In this document: piece after piece, positions 12,016 to 25,940 of the stretch
Layout of the letters: each line of letters begins with the position of its first letter
Numbering within the stretch: position 1 is the first letter of the stretch
Assembly: GCA_014529385.2 (NCBI GenBank)
Contig: CM043966.1
Location: 111,624,968-111,688,967, forward strand
DNA: 64,000 bases
From: Adiantum capillus-veneris
Lineage: Eukaryota; Streptophyta; Polypodiopsida; Polypodiales; Pteridaceae
Direction: 5' to 3'
Notes under the pieces: generated by a model
Told to the model about the DNA's origin: nothing
Database searches by the model: none
The model's input: the letters and a program-made list of their open reading frames with translations, nothing else
Position numbers and translations under genes: made by a program

Positions 12016-14345
12016 ATGAACCTTAGATCTGGTCGTGTACTAGAAAATCGGGGCATACTTGGAGAAACCTCCAGTAGAGTATCTACTGAAGAAAGCATGA
12101 ATCAAGGCAATTCCTTGCACACAATTCTGACAGAAGTCTCAGACACTTATTCAGATTCAAAACATCCGAAATGTCTTCTTACTCGACTCATTCTGAAACC
12201 GGAATGACAGTGCGCTATAAGCATATACTATCTTTTTACAGGACTAACCGTCATGGAGCCCAAGTTTACTTGGACCCTAACGAGGAGTATGCTATTCACA
12301 TTGATTACCATGGTATTGAGTTTGAAGAAGAGGTTAGGGCAAACAAACAAGGAAAAATATACATGGATCGAAACAGAACTCAGTTCTTACAAGTTGAAAA
12401 CCCTATCCTGATAGACAAATGGGGGTTAGAAATAAACACCATAATCCCAGATATGTCAGCAAAAGAAGGACCACCAATTCTAGAATTCGAGGGATACGAT
12501 CAAGTAGACTTGAAGCCTTTGAAACGGCTTAGTATAGATAATCCTAGGATCGGAGTCTATTGTTGGGAAGATAGAAACATAAAATATCTTTTGTTGACCT
12601 CTCATGCCAAACGAGGACAATTAACGGCTATGAAGATCATCTATATCTTCAAGATCAAAGATAAGGGATCAACAGACCTACCAACATACCTGTTCAGGTA
12701 TTGTTATAACAACAATTTTGTTATGATGACTCCTGAGGAGGTAGAACAAATCAAATACTAGGGGTATTCCATACGGAATTGGATATTGGGAAAAGGACCA
12801 AAAACAATTCCAAGAGATGAACATCATGAGAGATCATCTGAGAGTAATGTGAAGAAACTAGAAACCACATCATCACGTAGAAAACTGGGTGACACTAACG
12901 CCAGTCCAGGGCTAGATGAGTCACTATTTCCAACAGACTGGTTTGAAGGACTCGGAACAGGACCAACTACCAGGAGACCGGGAGTTGTACCAAATAGACG
13001 CGTCATATGAGCTGATTTTCAAAAATGGGTCAAAAAATATAGTGGATCAGGGGATCCATATGACCACTTAGCAAGCATTAAGCAAGTGCTAAGACCAGAG
13101 CATATATTCAATTTCCATACTCAATTTGAGGGGTTTGAAATGACATTAGAAGGAAAAGCATTAATATGGTTCCAAAACATTCCACCAAGGTCAATCATGG
13201 GCTTGATCACCTGAGCTCAAGGATTTGTAGCTGCATGTTCCAAAACAGGGATCAAACATAATACGGTAGCTCAAATCTACAGCTTTCAATAAAAACATGG
13301 TGAGTCTGTTAGAGATCGTGCAACTCAAATGAAACAATACATTGCCAAATGCCCAGAGATGGAGATACATACAAAAGAACGACTAGTATCTTTGTTTCTA
13401 GAGGGAGTGCTAAACAAGGAACTCCATGCTATACTCTATAGTAAAAAGTTTACAACCCTAGAAGCGTGTGTGACGGATGCTATTGACCTAGGAGACAATT
13501 GTGAAATTTTCAATGAAGAAGATGTCCCTAAGGATAACCAAAAGCGAGAAAATGACATCCACAAAACCAGCACAAGTGGGAATGGCGGCTGCAACACCAC
13601 TCTCAGCCATAGAAGGTATGCTTAAAAGAATGAACGAAATGATGAACAACATGCAAAAAGCACCTATGAGAGGACCAGGACATGGGATACCTCCATAGGG
13701 ACAACCAATTAGGCCACAAAAATGGTGTGCAATTGAGGGTAAATGGACCAACCATGAGACCCATGAGTGCTACTTCAGACCAAAGTATGATGGGAATGTC
13801 CAGTACGTGCCCATGAGACCACAAGCACAACCCATGTACGGATATCATCCTAATATGGCCCAAGCTCAAAGACCACCAATGGATATGGAAAGACCTCAAC
13901 CTGTGTTGGGACAACAACCTCCGTATCCAGGACATAATGCAATGCCTATAAAGTACATGCACTCTAAAGGAGTCATAGATAAACAAGCATTAGTGCCTGT
14001 TACACCCTATGCAGAGCCTAGTCCATCTACAGTAATGGTAGAAGGAGATTGGTATAATCCACATCCACCACCTATGGAAGAAGAAGTCACCTATGCTCCA
14101 CTAGAGCTAGCACCGATGTATTATGTAGCTAATCAAGGTGTGAGACCTCCCATGGGAAGACCCATGATGAAACCAAGAACAAGAAACTGTCATAACTGTG
14201 GTGCAGATGATCATTGAAAAAATGAATGTCCGGAGCCTGACAAAAACCTCAAACCAATTGAAGCCTATTGCATACAATGTTGGCAAAAGGGAGGACACTT
14301 TCTAGAAGATTTTCCTAAAAATCCTTTAAACAAGGGAAAAACTAT
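12016..14345 (+). pseudogene. E1 gag (degenerate)
   Basis: The first ATG (12016) opens MNLRSGRVLE, the same type of start as E2 ORF1 (MHLRSGRVLE). A frameshift near 12175 joins it to a second segment (to 12761). A third segment holds the retrotransposon gag (capsid) domain, 13010-13500: KYSGSGDPYDHLASIKQ, EGKALIWFQ, FLEGVLNKEL. Stops at 13213, 13290 and 13698 interrupt it. A proline/methionine-rich stretch leads to one CCHC knuckle (CHNCGADDH-stop-KNEC, 14188-14229; the TGA lies inside the knuckle) and a second, degenerate one (CIQCWQKGGH). The product would have been the capsid/nucleocapsid precursor. Confidence 0.82.
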
Positions 14346-14361
14346 AGTAAACGTAGTTCAA

Positions 14362-17300
14362 GTGATGCCTAGTAGCTCATCAGAGAGTGAACCGATTGTT
14401 CCAAACAAGGTAATCACTAGGGCCCAGGCAAGCAAAAAGAAACACAACTCCTTTGATGATTTGGAAAATACAAAAGTTTCTTCTCAAAAAATCGAAAGGA
14501 GCAGAAGCAAAATATATGAGATGAGAAAACAAAAACAACGGGTTGAAATCGTGGAGAAAGCAAAGAACCTAGCCCAAGACAAGTTGAAAGAAACTAGCAG
14601 TGAATTCAAGGAAACAACCGTGAAATCGGGAGGGTCCATTCTGGTTGATAAATGTTTTGGGCCTATTAATGCCGCCTTGGAAGCCTACCAAGCAGGACTT
14701 AAAGCAGACTAAAACATGGAAAGCATATGGAAGAACTATCCGTCTCCAGACATGGAAGTAGCTAAGCTAGAAGCTTACTAAAATTTGGTAAGAATCACGC
14801 AAGAAATGCTGGAAAAACAAAAACCTAAGCTTAAAAATATTACCTGAAGAGCTTGTGGTAAAAAAAACGAAAGAAAAATCTAACGTGGTGGTAGAAACCC
14901 ACCTAGAAACAAATGAACCAGATCTTATAGTGCCTAAGAGTGAAGATGCCATAGATGGAATCCCATTTGTAGATGAAGACTAGCCAGGACACTTATGGGA
15001 AAAATTTAGAGAGATCAATGATGGGAGCCTAACTTTAAAGTCATCTCCTATAGAAGAAGTCTGGTTGGATAACCTACCTTCTGATATGAACATGGATGTA
15101 CAATCCTTATACGGGGATTGCGGATCGGAATCTTGAGGAATGTCGGAACCATTGACATTAAAAACATTACATTCTTACTTGGGAGATAACGAATATGAAT
15201 CCATCGTGTGCAAAACCAGTCAAGTAAAAAGAGCTGAACAGACCCTAGAAGTAGACAACATTCATTCAATCATGTCTACACCCATCCAATGTACTCTTAC
15301 CTTGGGAGAACTATTAAAACTCAGACTATACCTATGGAATGACTTACAGAAAACCCTAGAGAAAGTGGGGATAACTCGATTAATCTAAAAAAAATTGGAA
15401 ATTTTGAAAAATGAAATGGAAAACAAAGAGATTCGATCAGTTCCTATGAACAAAGTCAGAGAATATTATGAAAGGGAAGAAGGAAACACCACCCTCCCAG
15501 TGAAATATAATGACATTGAAACCATGGCAATACTGAATAGTGGAGCTGGCATAGCCATAGCCAGTAAAGAAGTATGGGAATCTTGGGGACAACCAGTCAT
15601 TAGACAAACTTGAATGAAATTGCAGTTGGCTGATGGACACATTGAGATACATTTAGGGCTGCTTGAAAAAGTGATAGTCAATTCCTGTGGAATTGAATAT
15701 CAACACACACTTGCCATAGTAGACTTTGGAAAAAAACTCAACTATGAAATCATATTAGGAAGACCTTTCATGAAACAGGTACAACTTATCCAAGATTGGG
15801 GAAACAACTATCTGTACTTGAAGCTAGTGGGATCTATAACAAGAGTAAATCTAAAGGATCACACTTATAGAGATGTCATGAAAACACCCACCCAAGAGTT
15901 TGATTCAGTCTCTTCAGCTGAAACTAAACTCCCATCCTGGTTAAACAAAGACACTCCTATTTGGATGTGTGGGGCTCTAGAGAACGGAAGCCTAAGACGA
16001 GAAGAATGTATCATAGAAAGGGACTACACAGACGAAACCTACGTACCTAAACCCTTTCCAAAGCATTTATTTGAGCCATTCGAGTGGACTCAAATTTTAG
16101 CAACAATGGATGTATGTATGAATACGTATAGGCCTACTCAATTTTGCAATGAGGATGGCGACGACATAATTCCCATGCAAATGATTTCAATCCTCAACAT
16201 TGAAAACGAAGATGAAGAACCCAAGAACTTAATGAAAGCTCAACAAGTCTTTTCAGACCTCTATTACAATGCAACTGATGAGTTAGATGAACACTCAGCT
16301 ACCTCAGAAGATTCAGGGTCAGAAAAAGAGCATACGAGAGCTAAGTTACTCTTAAAGGGAGGGGAGGGAAAAAAATTTAACTTTCCAAACTTGAAATCGA
16401 GAAGACAAAAGTGGTATAGATGGAAGAGAAACACTGGAATTGTGAAAACACAACCTATGCCATTAGTCTCCAGTAAAACACAATTCTTGATGCAGATAAA
16501 TACCAATGATTATGTCAAGGATAAAATAACTGACAGATATCCTTTAACCAAAAATTCAAAAATGTCTCAGACATCGAGAAAAACAAGGAAGGGTACTCAA
16601 GAGAAATCATAGAAAAAGAAACCACTCATCATACCAGAGTTGAGCGGAAAAAGAAATATCAACAGTTGAAAAAATCTCTAAAGGAGATATACACAACTAA
16701 AATGGAAACCACTTCCATCCCATTACAACAAGTATACTCTCCAAGATTGAAAAATCATAATTGAACAACCTGTTAGAGAACTACGGAAACAAGGTGAGTC
16801 TTACGAAGGGCCTGAAAACGCTAAAAAGATAGACTTGGCTGAACCAGGAGAAGAGCCTAAGCTTGCTTACATTGCGAATGACCTAACAGAAGAAGAAGAA
16901 TGCAGCTACCATTAGAGACAACTTTCCTCTTCCAATAACTGAGCATGTTTTAGAATGAGCTACAGGAAAAGAAGCTTACAGCTTCTTAGACGGATTTTTG
17001 GGATACAATCAACTTTTGGTTGACCCAAAAGATCAACATAAAACTGCTTTTGCAAGAGAATGGGGTATATATGTCTATCGGGTTATGCCGTTTGGGTCAA
17101 CTAATGCTCCTGCCACGTTCCAAAGGTTGATGAGCCATGCTTTCAAAGAATATCTTAGGAAATTCTTAGAGGTATATATGGATGATCTATGCGTACATTC
17201 ATCAATTTGGAATGATCATTTTGAACACCTCAAAAAGGTATTCAAAAAATGTAGACTTTATAGGATTTGCTTAAATCCTAAAAAGTGCACATTCATGGGA

Positions 17301-18631
17301 AGACAAGGAAAATTTCTTGGACATATAGTGTCTAAAAATGGCATAGCTATTGATATTGAGAAGATCCATGTCATTGCTGATTTTCCTAGACCAACAACAT
17401 TCAAGGGGATACAAGCCTTCATGGGACATTGTGGATATTATCGACGGTTCATCTACATGTACGCTATAATTGCAAAACCCATGTATAGCTTGATTACGCA
17501 CTTTGAATGGACCGAGGCATGTGAATACTCCTTCATGAAGCTTAAGCAAGCTCTCACCTCAGCTCCAATATTGAAAGAACCAGATTGGGATAAGGTATTC
17601 CATGTACATGTAGATGCTTCAAATTTTGCTATCGGTTGTATACTAGCTCAACCAAGAGACGGGAAAATTGACTTTCCTATTTCTTATGCTAGCCGACAAT
17701 TGAACATGCCAGAAAAGAATTACACCACCACTGAAAGAGAAGGACTGGGAATGATCTATGCCGTTAAAAAGTATAGACATTACCTGTTAGCCAACGAGTT
17801 TGTGTTCTTTGTGGACCACCAAGCTTTGTTGTATTTGGTCAACAAGCCATGCAGCACAAGGAGAATAGTGAGTTGGTTCATCATTCTCCTAGAATTTGAT
17901 TTCACAGTGGTTGTCAAAAAAGGCACTACTCATCAACAAGCAGATCATTTGTCAAGGATTGTTTTAGGGGAATCACCTAAAGGAGTAGACGATGATCTAC
18001 CAGATGCCTATTTGTTCTCCGTGGAAATAATACCTAGATGGTCTGAAAACATCGTGTCATTAATGAAAATAGCTCAAGTGGATTCACAAATACCACTTCT
18101 TATCACATTAAGATTAATCGAGCAATCGGCTATGTATCAATTACTAGTTGGAAGGCTGTACAAACGAAATAGAGACGGGATATTGCTCTTATGCATTAAC
18201 CCTGAAGATAAAGAACGATACCTAATTCAAGCACATGTTACTATAGCAAGACTTTACTTTGCGTAAGACCACGCTATGCAACGAATCTTGAGACTTGGAG
18301 TATTTTGGCCAACTATGAGGAGGGATGTTCGATCTTTTGTAAATGATTTCCCTCAATGTCAAAAACAAGCACCCATACCTCATGTAACATTGTTTCAAAT
18401 GTCACCTGTTCCTAAGTGGAGTAATTATATGGTTACTTACTTATCAAGCCAAACATTTCCAGAGGATATGAGTAAACGCCGTCAAAGGGCAATAGAAACG
18501 AAAGCAGTAGACTAGTCTCTCATTGGAAACCAATTATATCGGAGAGGTAAAGATCAACATTTGCGTCTTTGTGCAAATGAAAACGAGTATATTCTGATTA
18601 TAGAACAAGCACATGTTGGAATAACTGGAGG
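14362..18631 (+). pseudogene. E1 pol, 5' part: protease, RT, RNase H, start of integrase
   Basis: The retropepsin region (15400-15800) reads ILNSGAGIAIA where an active D-S/T-G is expected, followed by EIILGRPFM. RT starts abruptly near 16900. By comparison with E2, about 100 codons, including the RT fingers and the PKKNGKLR block, are deleted there. The rest is well kept: FRVMPFG-type block, RT active site VYMDD (~17175), RNase H with HVDASNFAIG, TTTERE and VDHQALLYLV. The integrase zinc-binding region follows but appears twice: 18060-18400 (one TAA inside), then again from about 18520. The frame is cut at GITGG by the LTR element at 18632 and resumes at 26835. Confidence 0.88.
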
Positions 18632-19072
18632 TGTCATGAAATTGATATGCTAATATTTATTGCAGCTGAAAGGTGGAAAAAGGCTTGATCAAGCTAGGCT
18701 ATTGCAAAAGGATATTACATTTTATGTATATTTGATTATTCAAGTGCTCTTTATGAGCTTTGGCCATTTATGTCGGCCGGCCAGTTTGTACTCAATTTGA
18801 CCATTCAAGAAATCTATAAATAAAATACGTGCAAGAGGGAAATGGTCACTCTTGCACCAAGGGAGATTGCACCCAGTGTCTATGTATTCGTCTCTCTAGG
18901 AGGTGCGCCTACACGTGCTCTTTTGCTCTGTCTCGCTCTCAGTCTCTCTTTGTTCGCATACGTTGTGGTTTATGTGCTACGGGAATCGCTAGGTATGCAG
19001 ATTTGTCAGTTTATGCTAGATATTGTGTTATCTTGGATTTTTTGCAGGTCATCCATGTTTCTGTTTGTAGCA
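18632..19072 (+). repeat. E3 5' LTR
   Basis: Begins TGTCATGAAATTG and ends about TTTGTAGCA, one base before the primer site. It contains 'ctataaataaaatacgtgc', a plausible TATA region near 18816-18826, and CT-rich sequence downstream. Confidence 0.82.
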
Positions 19073-19073
19073 C

Positions 19074-19086
19074 TGGTATCAGAGCA
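19074..19086 (+). promoter_or_regulatory. E3 primer-binding site, initiator tRNA-Met type
   Basis: TGGTATCAGAGCA directly follows the LTR. This is the standard Ty1/copia primer site. Confidence 0.85.
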
Positions 19087-21058
19087 CAAGGCTACGCTCA
19101 TGGCAACAAACAATAAGACAACTTGGCATCCGAGCAAAATTAAATCTTTGCGATTCTGCACTAGAGATAAGTGCAACTACACAGTTCTTTTCTATTTCAT
19201 TTAATTTTGTCTCTGTCTCTCTTTGTTGTGGCAAAATCTGTGAAGACCTTAACATTGATTTTTCATCACTCTGTGATTAGTATAAGAGATTCACGGTAGA
19301 GAGTACAAATAGCAATATTTTACATAGTAAGTACAGTGGAGTGAACATTGCTAATATAGTGTTTAGCACTCCTATTACTACTACTACTAATAATAATATA
19401 TCAATACAACTCATCTACATATTTTATGAAGAGGAATTCTTAATTTGACGAAGAAGAAGAAGGAGAAGAAGTGAAATTTTGAATATAGTAGAAACCATGT
19501 AGAGAGTACTCAAAGAATTAGACAGATGTGCATCTCAAGATCGATTATGCACAAGGGAATATAGATGCATCATGTAGTGATACCAATTGCCACAGTGGCA
19601 CATGACCCCAAATAATTGGGGAAAAAAAAAACCTACGATTTTATTTATCATAAAAAAATAAAAGAAGAGAGACACTGGCGGCATCTAGTGTGCCGTTGTA
19701 CTAGGATGTCGAGGCTTTCAACAAGGGCATATCTTGAAAAGATCTGCCTATCACAATAGCAATAGCACAAGAGGATGAGTGTAGCTGCCAGCACTTGCAG
19801 TCTTTGGACATAATTTACGATGATATTATCTGTTGCCTGTCGATATTAGTAGAACTGGCATGGAGGGCGCCCACCTTTTACGGGCAAGGTGATGCATTGA
19901 CGCATAGAGGGTAGCTCGCTTCTATTCAGAACCATCCCCCTTATTTTTGCATGTACCAAACATCCACAGAAGCTCATCTATCTTTTCGGCTCCCAACTCT
20001 CTCTCCCTTATCGAAAACTGACAGCGCCCACCATGCCCAACTAGTGATAACCATACGATCTTAGGAGCGCATGCATAGACCCAGATAAAAATAAAAAAAT
20101 AAAAAATCTGTCTTGTGTGGTCAGAAATCCCCCGACTCTCACCACCCAGCAATCCCTGCGTCCATGCAGAGTCGTTTGGACTATAGTTTCCCCCCCCTCC
20201 CACAGACCATCCCAACCACCATGCAATCGATTGTGGCCACGCACATCCCATTCAGACCACTAGCTACCGAATTTATTTTTCATTAGCATTTTTTTAATAA
20301 AATAACGTTTACCTGCTCTTTTTTTGCTTTAGACAGTAACGTAGATTTTCAATCTCTCTCGCTCTTTAGCTGGCGGCCACACACACACCGTCCTGTCTTT
20401 TTGACAAAACCACCATCAAATTACTCTCTCATGCTCTCTCAGCTTTCTGCCTACTCTCTCTCTGTGTGTCTGTGCAGTTCCATCACTTTCTAACAACCCT
20501 TTCTCTCAAAAACCAGTGGTGCTGATCTTGTTGAAGCTACCAGCGTTGACCCACAACCCCAACTAATTGTGGACTTCATCTTAGATAGCGCCCTTCAAAT
20601 GTCAACCACTGAAAACCAACTCCCAGCAGCTCATGCAACTTGACGGGCCCCCCATCATGCAATCTTCAGCACTCCTCCTTGTTCTTGCTCTGTGGTGTTG
20701 GCAACCCATACCCCTCAACAGCTTTTGGCATCCCGTTTTGTAAGTGGAAACCTTCAACTCACTGCAACGCTCAACTCTCCACCCTACAGCGCCAGATGCT
20801 CACTGCGCTATTGAGCAAAGAGACCTCCTATACATCTAGCCCTTTTGGCCCTGCACACAGCCAGACTACGGTCCTTTAAATCCAAGCGGCCATGCCTTAT
20901 AGAGATCTTCTTCTCGCGGCCCTATTTTCAACACCCGAGGGTCACGACCCTCCTTCTTTGCAACTTGTAACTCTTGGTGTGCAGATCTTGGCCTTCCCTT
21001 TTCCCTCCTTCTGCAAGTCTGGCTCTCCCTTTGCCCTCTACCGCATCCCCCTTCTATA

Positions 21059-21061
<3 letters not shown>

Positions 21062-21148
<87 letters not shown>
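21062..21148. repeat. (CT)n microsatellite in E3
   Basis: A long uninterrupted CT run followed by CA-rich sequence to 21180. Confidence 0.95.
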
Positions 21149-21150
<2 letters not shown>

Positions 21151-22173
21151 ACACACACAGTACACACACACACACACACTACTGCGCTCTCGCTCAGCTA
21201 ACAAGCAGAGCATCTCTCTCAATCTATTTCGCCCTCTGTCCCCCCGAACACGACAGCTTATAGTGGCGAATATTGATGAAGCTCTTCAGCAACAACATCT
21301 GCAATACTTCCTCTAACAACGGGCACTGTCGAGCATCCTCAGGCATTCATGGAGATGATGATGATTTCAATCGACAATACTAAGCTTTTAGTTTTAGGGA
21401 TTTAATTTAATCCTTCACTTCACTTCATTTTAATTTTATACCCAGACATTGGATTCGCTCCACAAGGATTGTAAGAGTTTGATTTCAAAAGTCATTTTTT
21501 CCTTTTGAAGCCGGTTCATATAACATTTCATTTCATTTCTCGCTCTCCCCCACTGCATCTACAAAAACGAACATTTGAGGACGTTGGAAAGGGGGAAAGG
21601 GGAACACACCCAACACACAACACAATGCCTCACTATAGCCCAAGGTATACACAACGCCCCAATCCACTAGAGTTCACCTTCAAAACTCAAAACTACCCGC
21701 AAACAAACCATTGCTTCCACACAACCATACGCACATACGGCCTGCAATGCATCAGACGGACTCAATCACTCTGTTCCGCTCAACTCACAGCCTTCCACAT
21801 TCACACAACCTCTCTCTACCTCTCTTTGCACGACAAACTTCGAGGGCACACATGCCGACACACTTCCAAAAACACACGCACACAAGCAGAGAAGAGAAGG
21901 GGGAAGGGGGAATGACGCCTTGAAATAGTAGGGAATAGTCTTCTAGCATAGGCAATGTCATGTACAACCAACACACCGCCGGCATGAACCTCGGCAACCA
22001 AAAACAAGAGCTCCAAAAGCCTTGGTCAAAAAACCCTCTTTGGTCAAAAGACCCTAAAAAATGAACATAAACACCCTTTTATAGGGGTGTGCCTACAAAT
22101 CTCAAAAAAGAAAAATGGTGGTGTGATTCCATGTCGTGCACTCCCTTTGGAGTTCTATTTAGAAGGTTTATGC

Positions 22174-22725
22174 ATTGCCAACACTTGGCCTAGTGTATTT
22201 TTGGAAACTTTTACATGGTGTGCACACTTTGGGCTTTGGTCCTTCCACCTTGGCCGGCCGGATTTCCCACTTTGGTGCCTTTGCATTTAGCTTTGTCCAC
22301 CTCTTTGCTCCTGGACTTCCCTTCTCGCTCTCCTTGCATGCTGCTACGGGGCCTCTCCCTTGCACGAGGAGGGGAGGCAATAGCGAGCTCGCTATTGCCC
22401 TCCCTCTCCTTCTCAAAACTTTGGAGCCCCTTGGGGCCGCGGGACGTCCATTGCCAACACTTGGCCTAGTGTATTTTTGGAAACTTTTACATGGTGTGCA
22501 CACTTTGGGCTTTCGTCCTTCCACCTTGGCCGGCCGGATTTCCCACTTTGGTGCCTTTGCATTTAGCTTTGTCCACCTCTTTGCTCCCGGACTTCCCTTC
22601 TCGCTCTCCTTGCATGCTGCTACGGGGCCTCTCCCTTGCACGAGGAGGGGAGGCAATAGCGACCTCGCTATTGCCCTCCCTCTCCTTCTCAAAACTTTGG
22701 AGCCCCTTGGGACCACGGGACGCGC
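22174..22725. repeat. 276-bp tandem duplication in E3
   Basis: The block starting ATTGCCAACACTTGG at 22174 starts again at 22450 and is almost identical to about 22725, so the duplication is recent relative to E3. Copy 1 contains a perfect 22-bp palindrome (GCAATAGCGAG and its complement, near 22376-22397). Copy 2 has one base changed at its centre. Confidence 0.92.
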
Positions 22726-25700
22726 CTTTAGCAAGGGCCTTCCACGTCATCACAAACTTCCACCGCCATGCGACCGCCCATAGGCGCCACCGCCACTCAG
22801 CACCGCCGGCTTTGCGCCCAAAACCGCCACATCACCGCCACAGCAGCGCCCAACGCGCGGACGCCATAGCTGCGCCCAAGAGAGCTCCCCTCTCTCTCCT
22901 TTCTTGTGGGCTAATGGGAGGCCACACCTCAGCATATAATTCACGAACCCCGGGCTCCTTTCCTTGCATGTGGGGTTTGTCCCCTGCCACGTGGCGGCCC
23001 CAGGAGGCCATAGCCTCATAAGACTTCACAAGAACAAAAAAAAACCCATTATACTTTTTCTTAACCCAAAAACTTTGCAACCTGCCTTGGCCTGGCTCCC
23101 ATTCTGTGCTCCCACCTTCTGTTGCCGAGCCGCAAAGCCTGAGTGAAGCCCCACTTTACATGGCTACAACCACCTTTCCTATATCTGCACTTTGACTTCT
23201 TGGCATCCTCAAACCAAAGCTTTCAAAAATGGAAAAAACATTTGCAACCCCATCCGGTTAACTGCTCCCAGCTTTCTGACTGCCATATCTTCTCGCTCCA
23301 GACTTCGTTTGGCATGCAGTCTCTTCTTGTTAGCTCCATATAATGTACACTCCGCTCTAGAACTTCGTTGGTACTCAAAACACGTCAGATGGCACGTACT
23401 CCAATGTGGCCAAGTGGGTTCAGACCCGGCCCCCGTAAAAACTTCCACCGACCATATCTTGCAGACCATGGCTCCGATCCACAATCCGAAAAGACGGGTA
23501 GGCTCCATAAATCGAGCTCTACACACCTGTACCTTAAGTTCCACTTGGACCACCTGCCTCCAAGTGCCCTGTCCGGCAAGAATCTGCAAACCACTGAAAC
23601 TTCAACCTTCAATAACTTGGGCTCCGTAGCTCGGTTTGATGAGCCGTCTGGACCTGCTCCTTCAACACTCCAAACTCTTCATTTCTGGAACCAAAGGCTG
23701 CACTTTGCATCTCTTTCACCTGCTACCCCAATTAGCCCCTTGTGTAGCTTTTCTTGGCCTATAAGCTGCATCATGCATACATTTCCGCTGCTACCTGCCA
23801 TCCCGTGACCTTCCTAGCTGCTTCTGCTTGCCTATACACATCTGTCCATGCCATCTTCTAGAGTCGACACACCTTGGCTGCACCAACGCTCTTCGGCGAC
23901 CACTACAATAGTTTCTCAATCGACGCCCAATACAGAGCATCCTCAAGTATTGACACCGATGCTGATGACGATTTTTTTTTCATTCTTTTATTGTACTAAT
24001 TTGTTTTATTTTATACCTAGCCATTGTATCAAGATCCATAACAATTGTATCAATTTGTTCTCATAGGATTTTTGCAGACGATTAATCTATTAACGACGTA
24101 ATTGATCTTTGATCGTCAACTCCGACGTTCTGTTGTGGAATCTTCTAGACGTGGTAGCATAAACAAATTAAAAAATAATAGTAATAATATTAAAAAAATT
24201 GTCGCCTTATGTAGGTTCCATAACTATCATTGGTCAATTCAAAAATTGATCACCACAGTAAAATTAGAGACGATAATCACGATCCAAGACCTTGGTTGAT
24301 GAAGTCAGATACTCCTCGGCTGCAAGGTATCCATGGGGCTGCGCAATCATAAACTCTGGGAAGATTGGGCTCATCAACACAACACTTTATTGAATTCTAT
24401 CAAATGATTATTATAATTCTGGCTAGGCACTGATAATCTCCTCCTTACTGGTTTTTGGATAATGTATTTGTTACTCGTTTCTCTGCTTGCCACCTGAAGT
24501 AAAAGAATGGATACAATTGAATTTTTTATGCGCGTTGGATCAAATTAAGGCAAAGAATCCAATCCTTCTACATTGTTGATAGGTCCTTTCTTTTTCTCTC
24601 GTATAAATAGTCTGAATTGTCTAACTATGTACAGTTTGTAAACCTTGAAGTGAGGAGACCCTTGTCGCTTCAACCAAGTGAGATACCCCGTGCTAATTGC
24701 CCAAAACCACCCCATTTTATTGTTTGATTTCAACCAATGCAGGTAGTGCGTGATCTTGGTGTTGTAGTTTTGATATTCTTCTTAAGCTCACTCTTAGCTC
24801 AGACTATGGTTACGACTAGGCATACCCCTAACATTCGGAGTGAGTGTCACTCGTTAATGAATCTCTACCAGCTTGCATCCCAATTCTAATCATCAACTTA
24901 CCCTACCTTCATTTCATAGATGGGCCATGTTTTCTTTCGGTTATCGCACGTATATTGGCACTTTATCCACAATTTTGCGATACAATTTTGTTAGTCATTG
25001 GGACATATTCATGTTGTATTCAGTGTTTAACAAACTTTTGTTGTTGCCAGATATCTAAACTATTGAATAATTTCATTTTCTTTTTTAAGTAGATAGTACG
25101 GTTGATTGTTGCAAAATCTCTCCTCATGCTACAATATTGAAATTTTGTGTGCTTATTTTGTGAAACTTTGAAACTCTCACCTGGCACATGGGCCGTGTAT
25201 TCTAAAAAGGTATCAAAACTTTTTTCTTTAAATACCTAGACATGTGCAAGGATGATGTTTGCATATACTCTACTTATGCGGCCATACATTTCACTTGTAC
25301 ACTCATTCTTAACAATTTTAATGATAAATTGGATCGTCGACCTTCTGATTTCAAGTATGGTATAACAAATGGTGTTTACAAGAACAGGATTCCAAGTAGT
25401 ATAAGAGTTACATTGCTAAACACATGAGTTAAAGCTGTACAAGAGCCTCATGCTCACCACACACACCGGTACGTACATTTTCATATGCAGAATATCCTTC
25501 AGGTATGTCCCTCATGCACATCACACATATTATTTTTATTTTTATTTTATTTTCATTTTTAGGTCTGCATTGTTTTGTCAATTGAATAATCCAACTCTGC
25601 TACGGTCATGACTTACTACTTGCATTATATGATTTTTTTATTCATATGAGCTGGGGTTCTCTGGGATATTGAGCCACAATTTGTAAGTGCTTTGTTAGTA

Positions 25701-25780
25701 GAACATAGTCTAATTTGGTGTCCAATAGGTGGCAAATGTTTTCTTTTTATGTCTTGCTTGGTCCATTGGTCACAAGCACA

Positions 25781-25940
25781 CAGATTCGCCGATTTAGGCA
25801 GTGTGTAAACATTCATCCTGTGCCGATTCACCGATTTAGGCAGCACATTGATAAGAAAGGAAGATTCATGATTTTTAAATAATACCCAATGCAGATTTTC
25901 CGATTTAGGTAGCATTAGTGCAGATTTGCCAATTTAGGCA
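25781..25940. repeat. Four spaced copies of a 20-bp motif
   Basis: CAGATTCGCCGATTTAGGCA or close variants at 25781, about 25822, 25892 and 25921, with irregular spacing (29-70 bp). All are in the same orientation. Confidence 0.75.

Noticed and set aside
20866-21263. Open frames on both strands across the CT run
   Set aside because: Ser/Leu and Arg/Glu dipeptide translations of a microsatellite.
22168-22783. Overlapping open frames of ~200 codons on both strands
   Set aside because: Created by the GC-rich 276-bp duplication; no family recognised on either strand.
21330-24050. Similar 'gagcatcctca' and 'ttttatac-c-agccattg' stretches near 21330-21450 and 23935-24040 as LTRs of another nested element
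   Set aside because: Similarity is short and patchy; no TG/CA ends, primer site or target duplication.
25781-25940. CRISPR-like short repeats
   Set aside because: Irregular spacing, diverged motif copies and a eukaryotic context.
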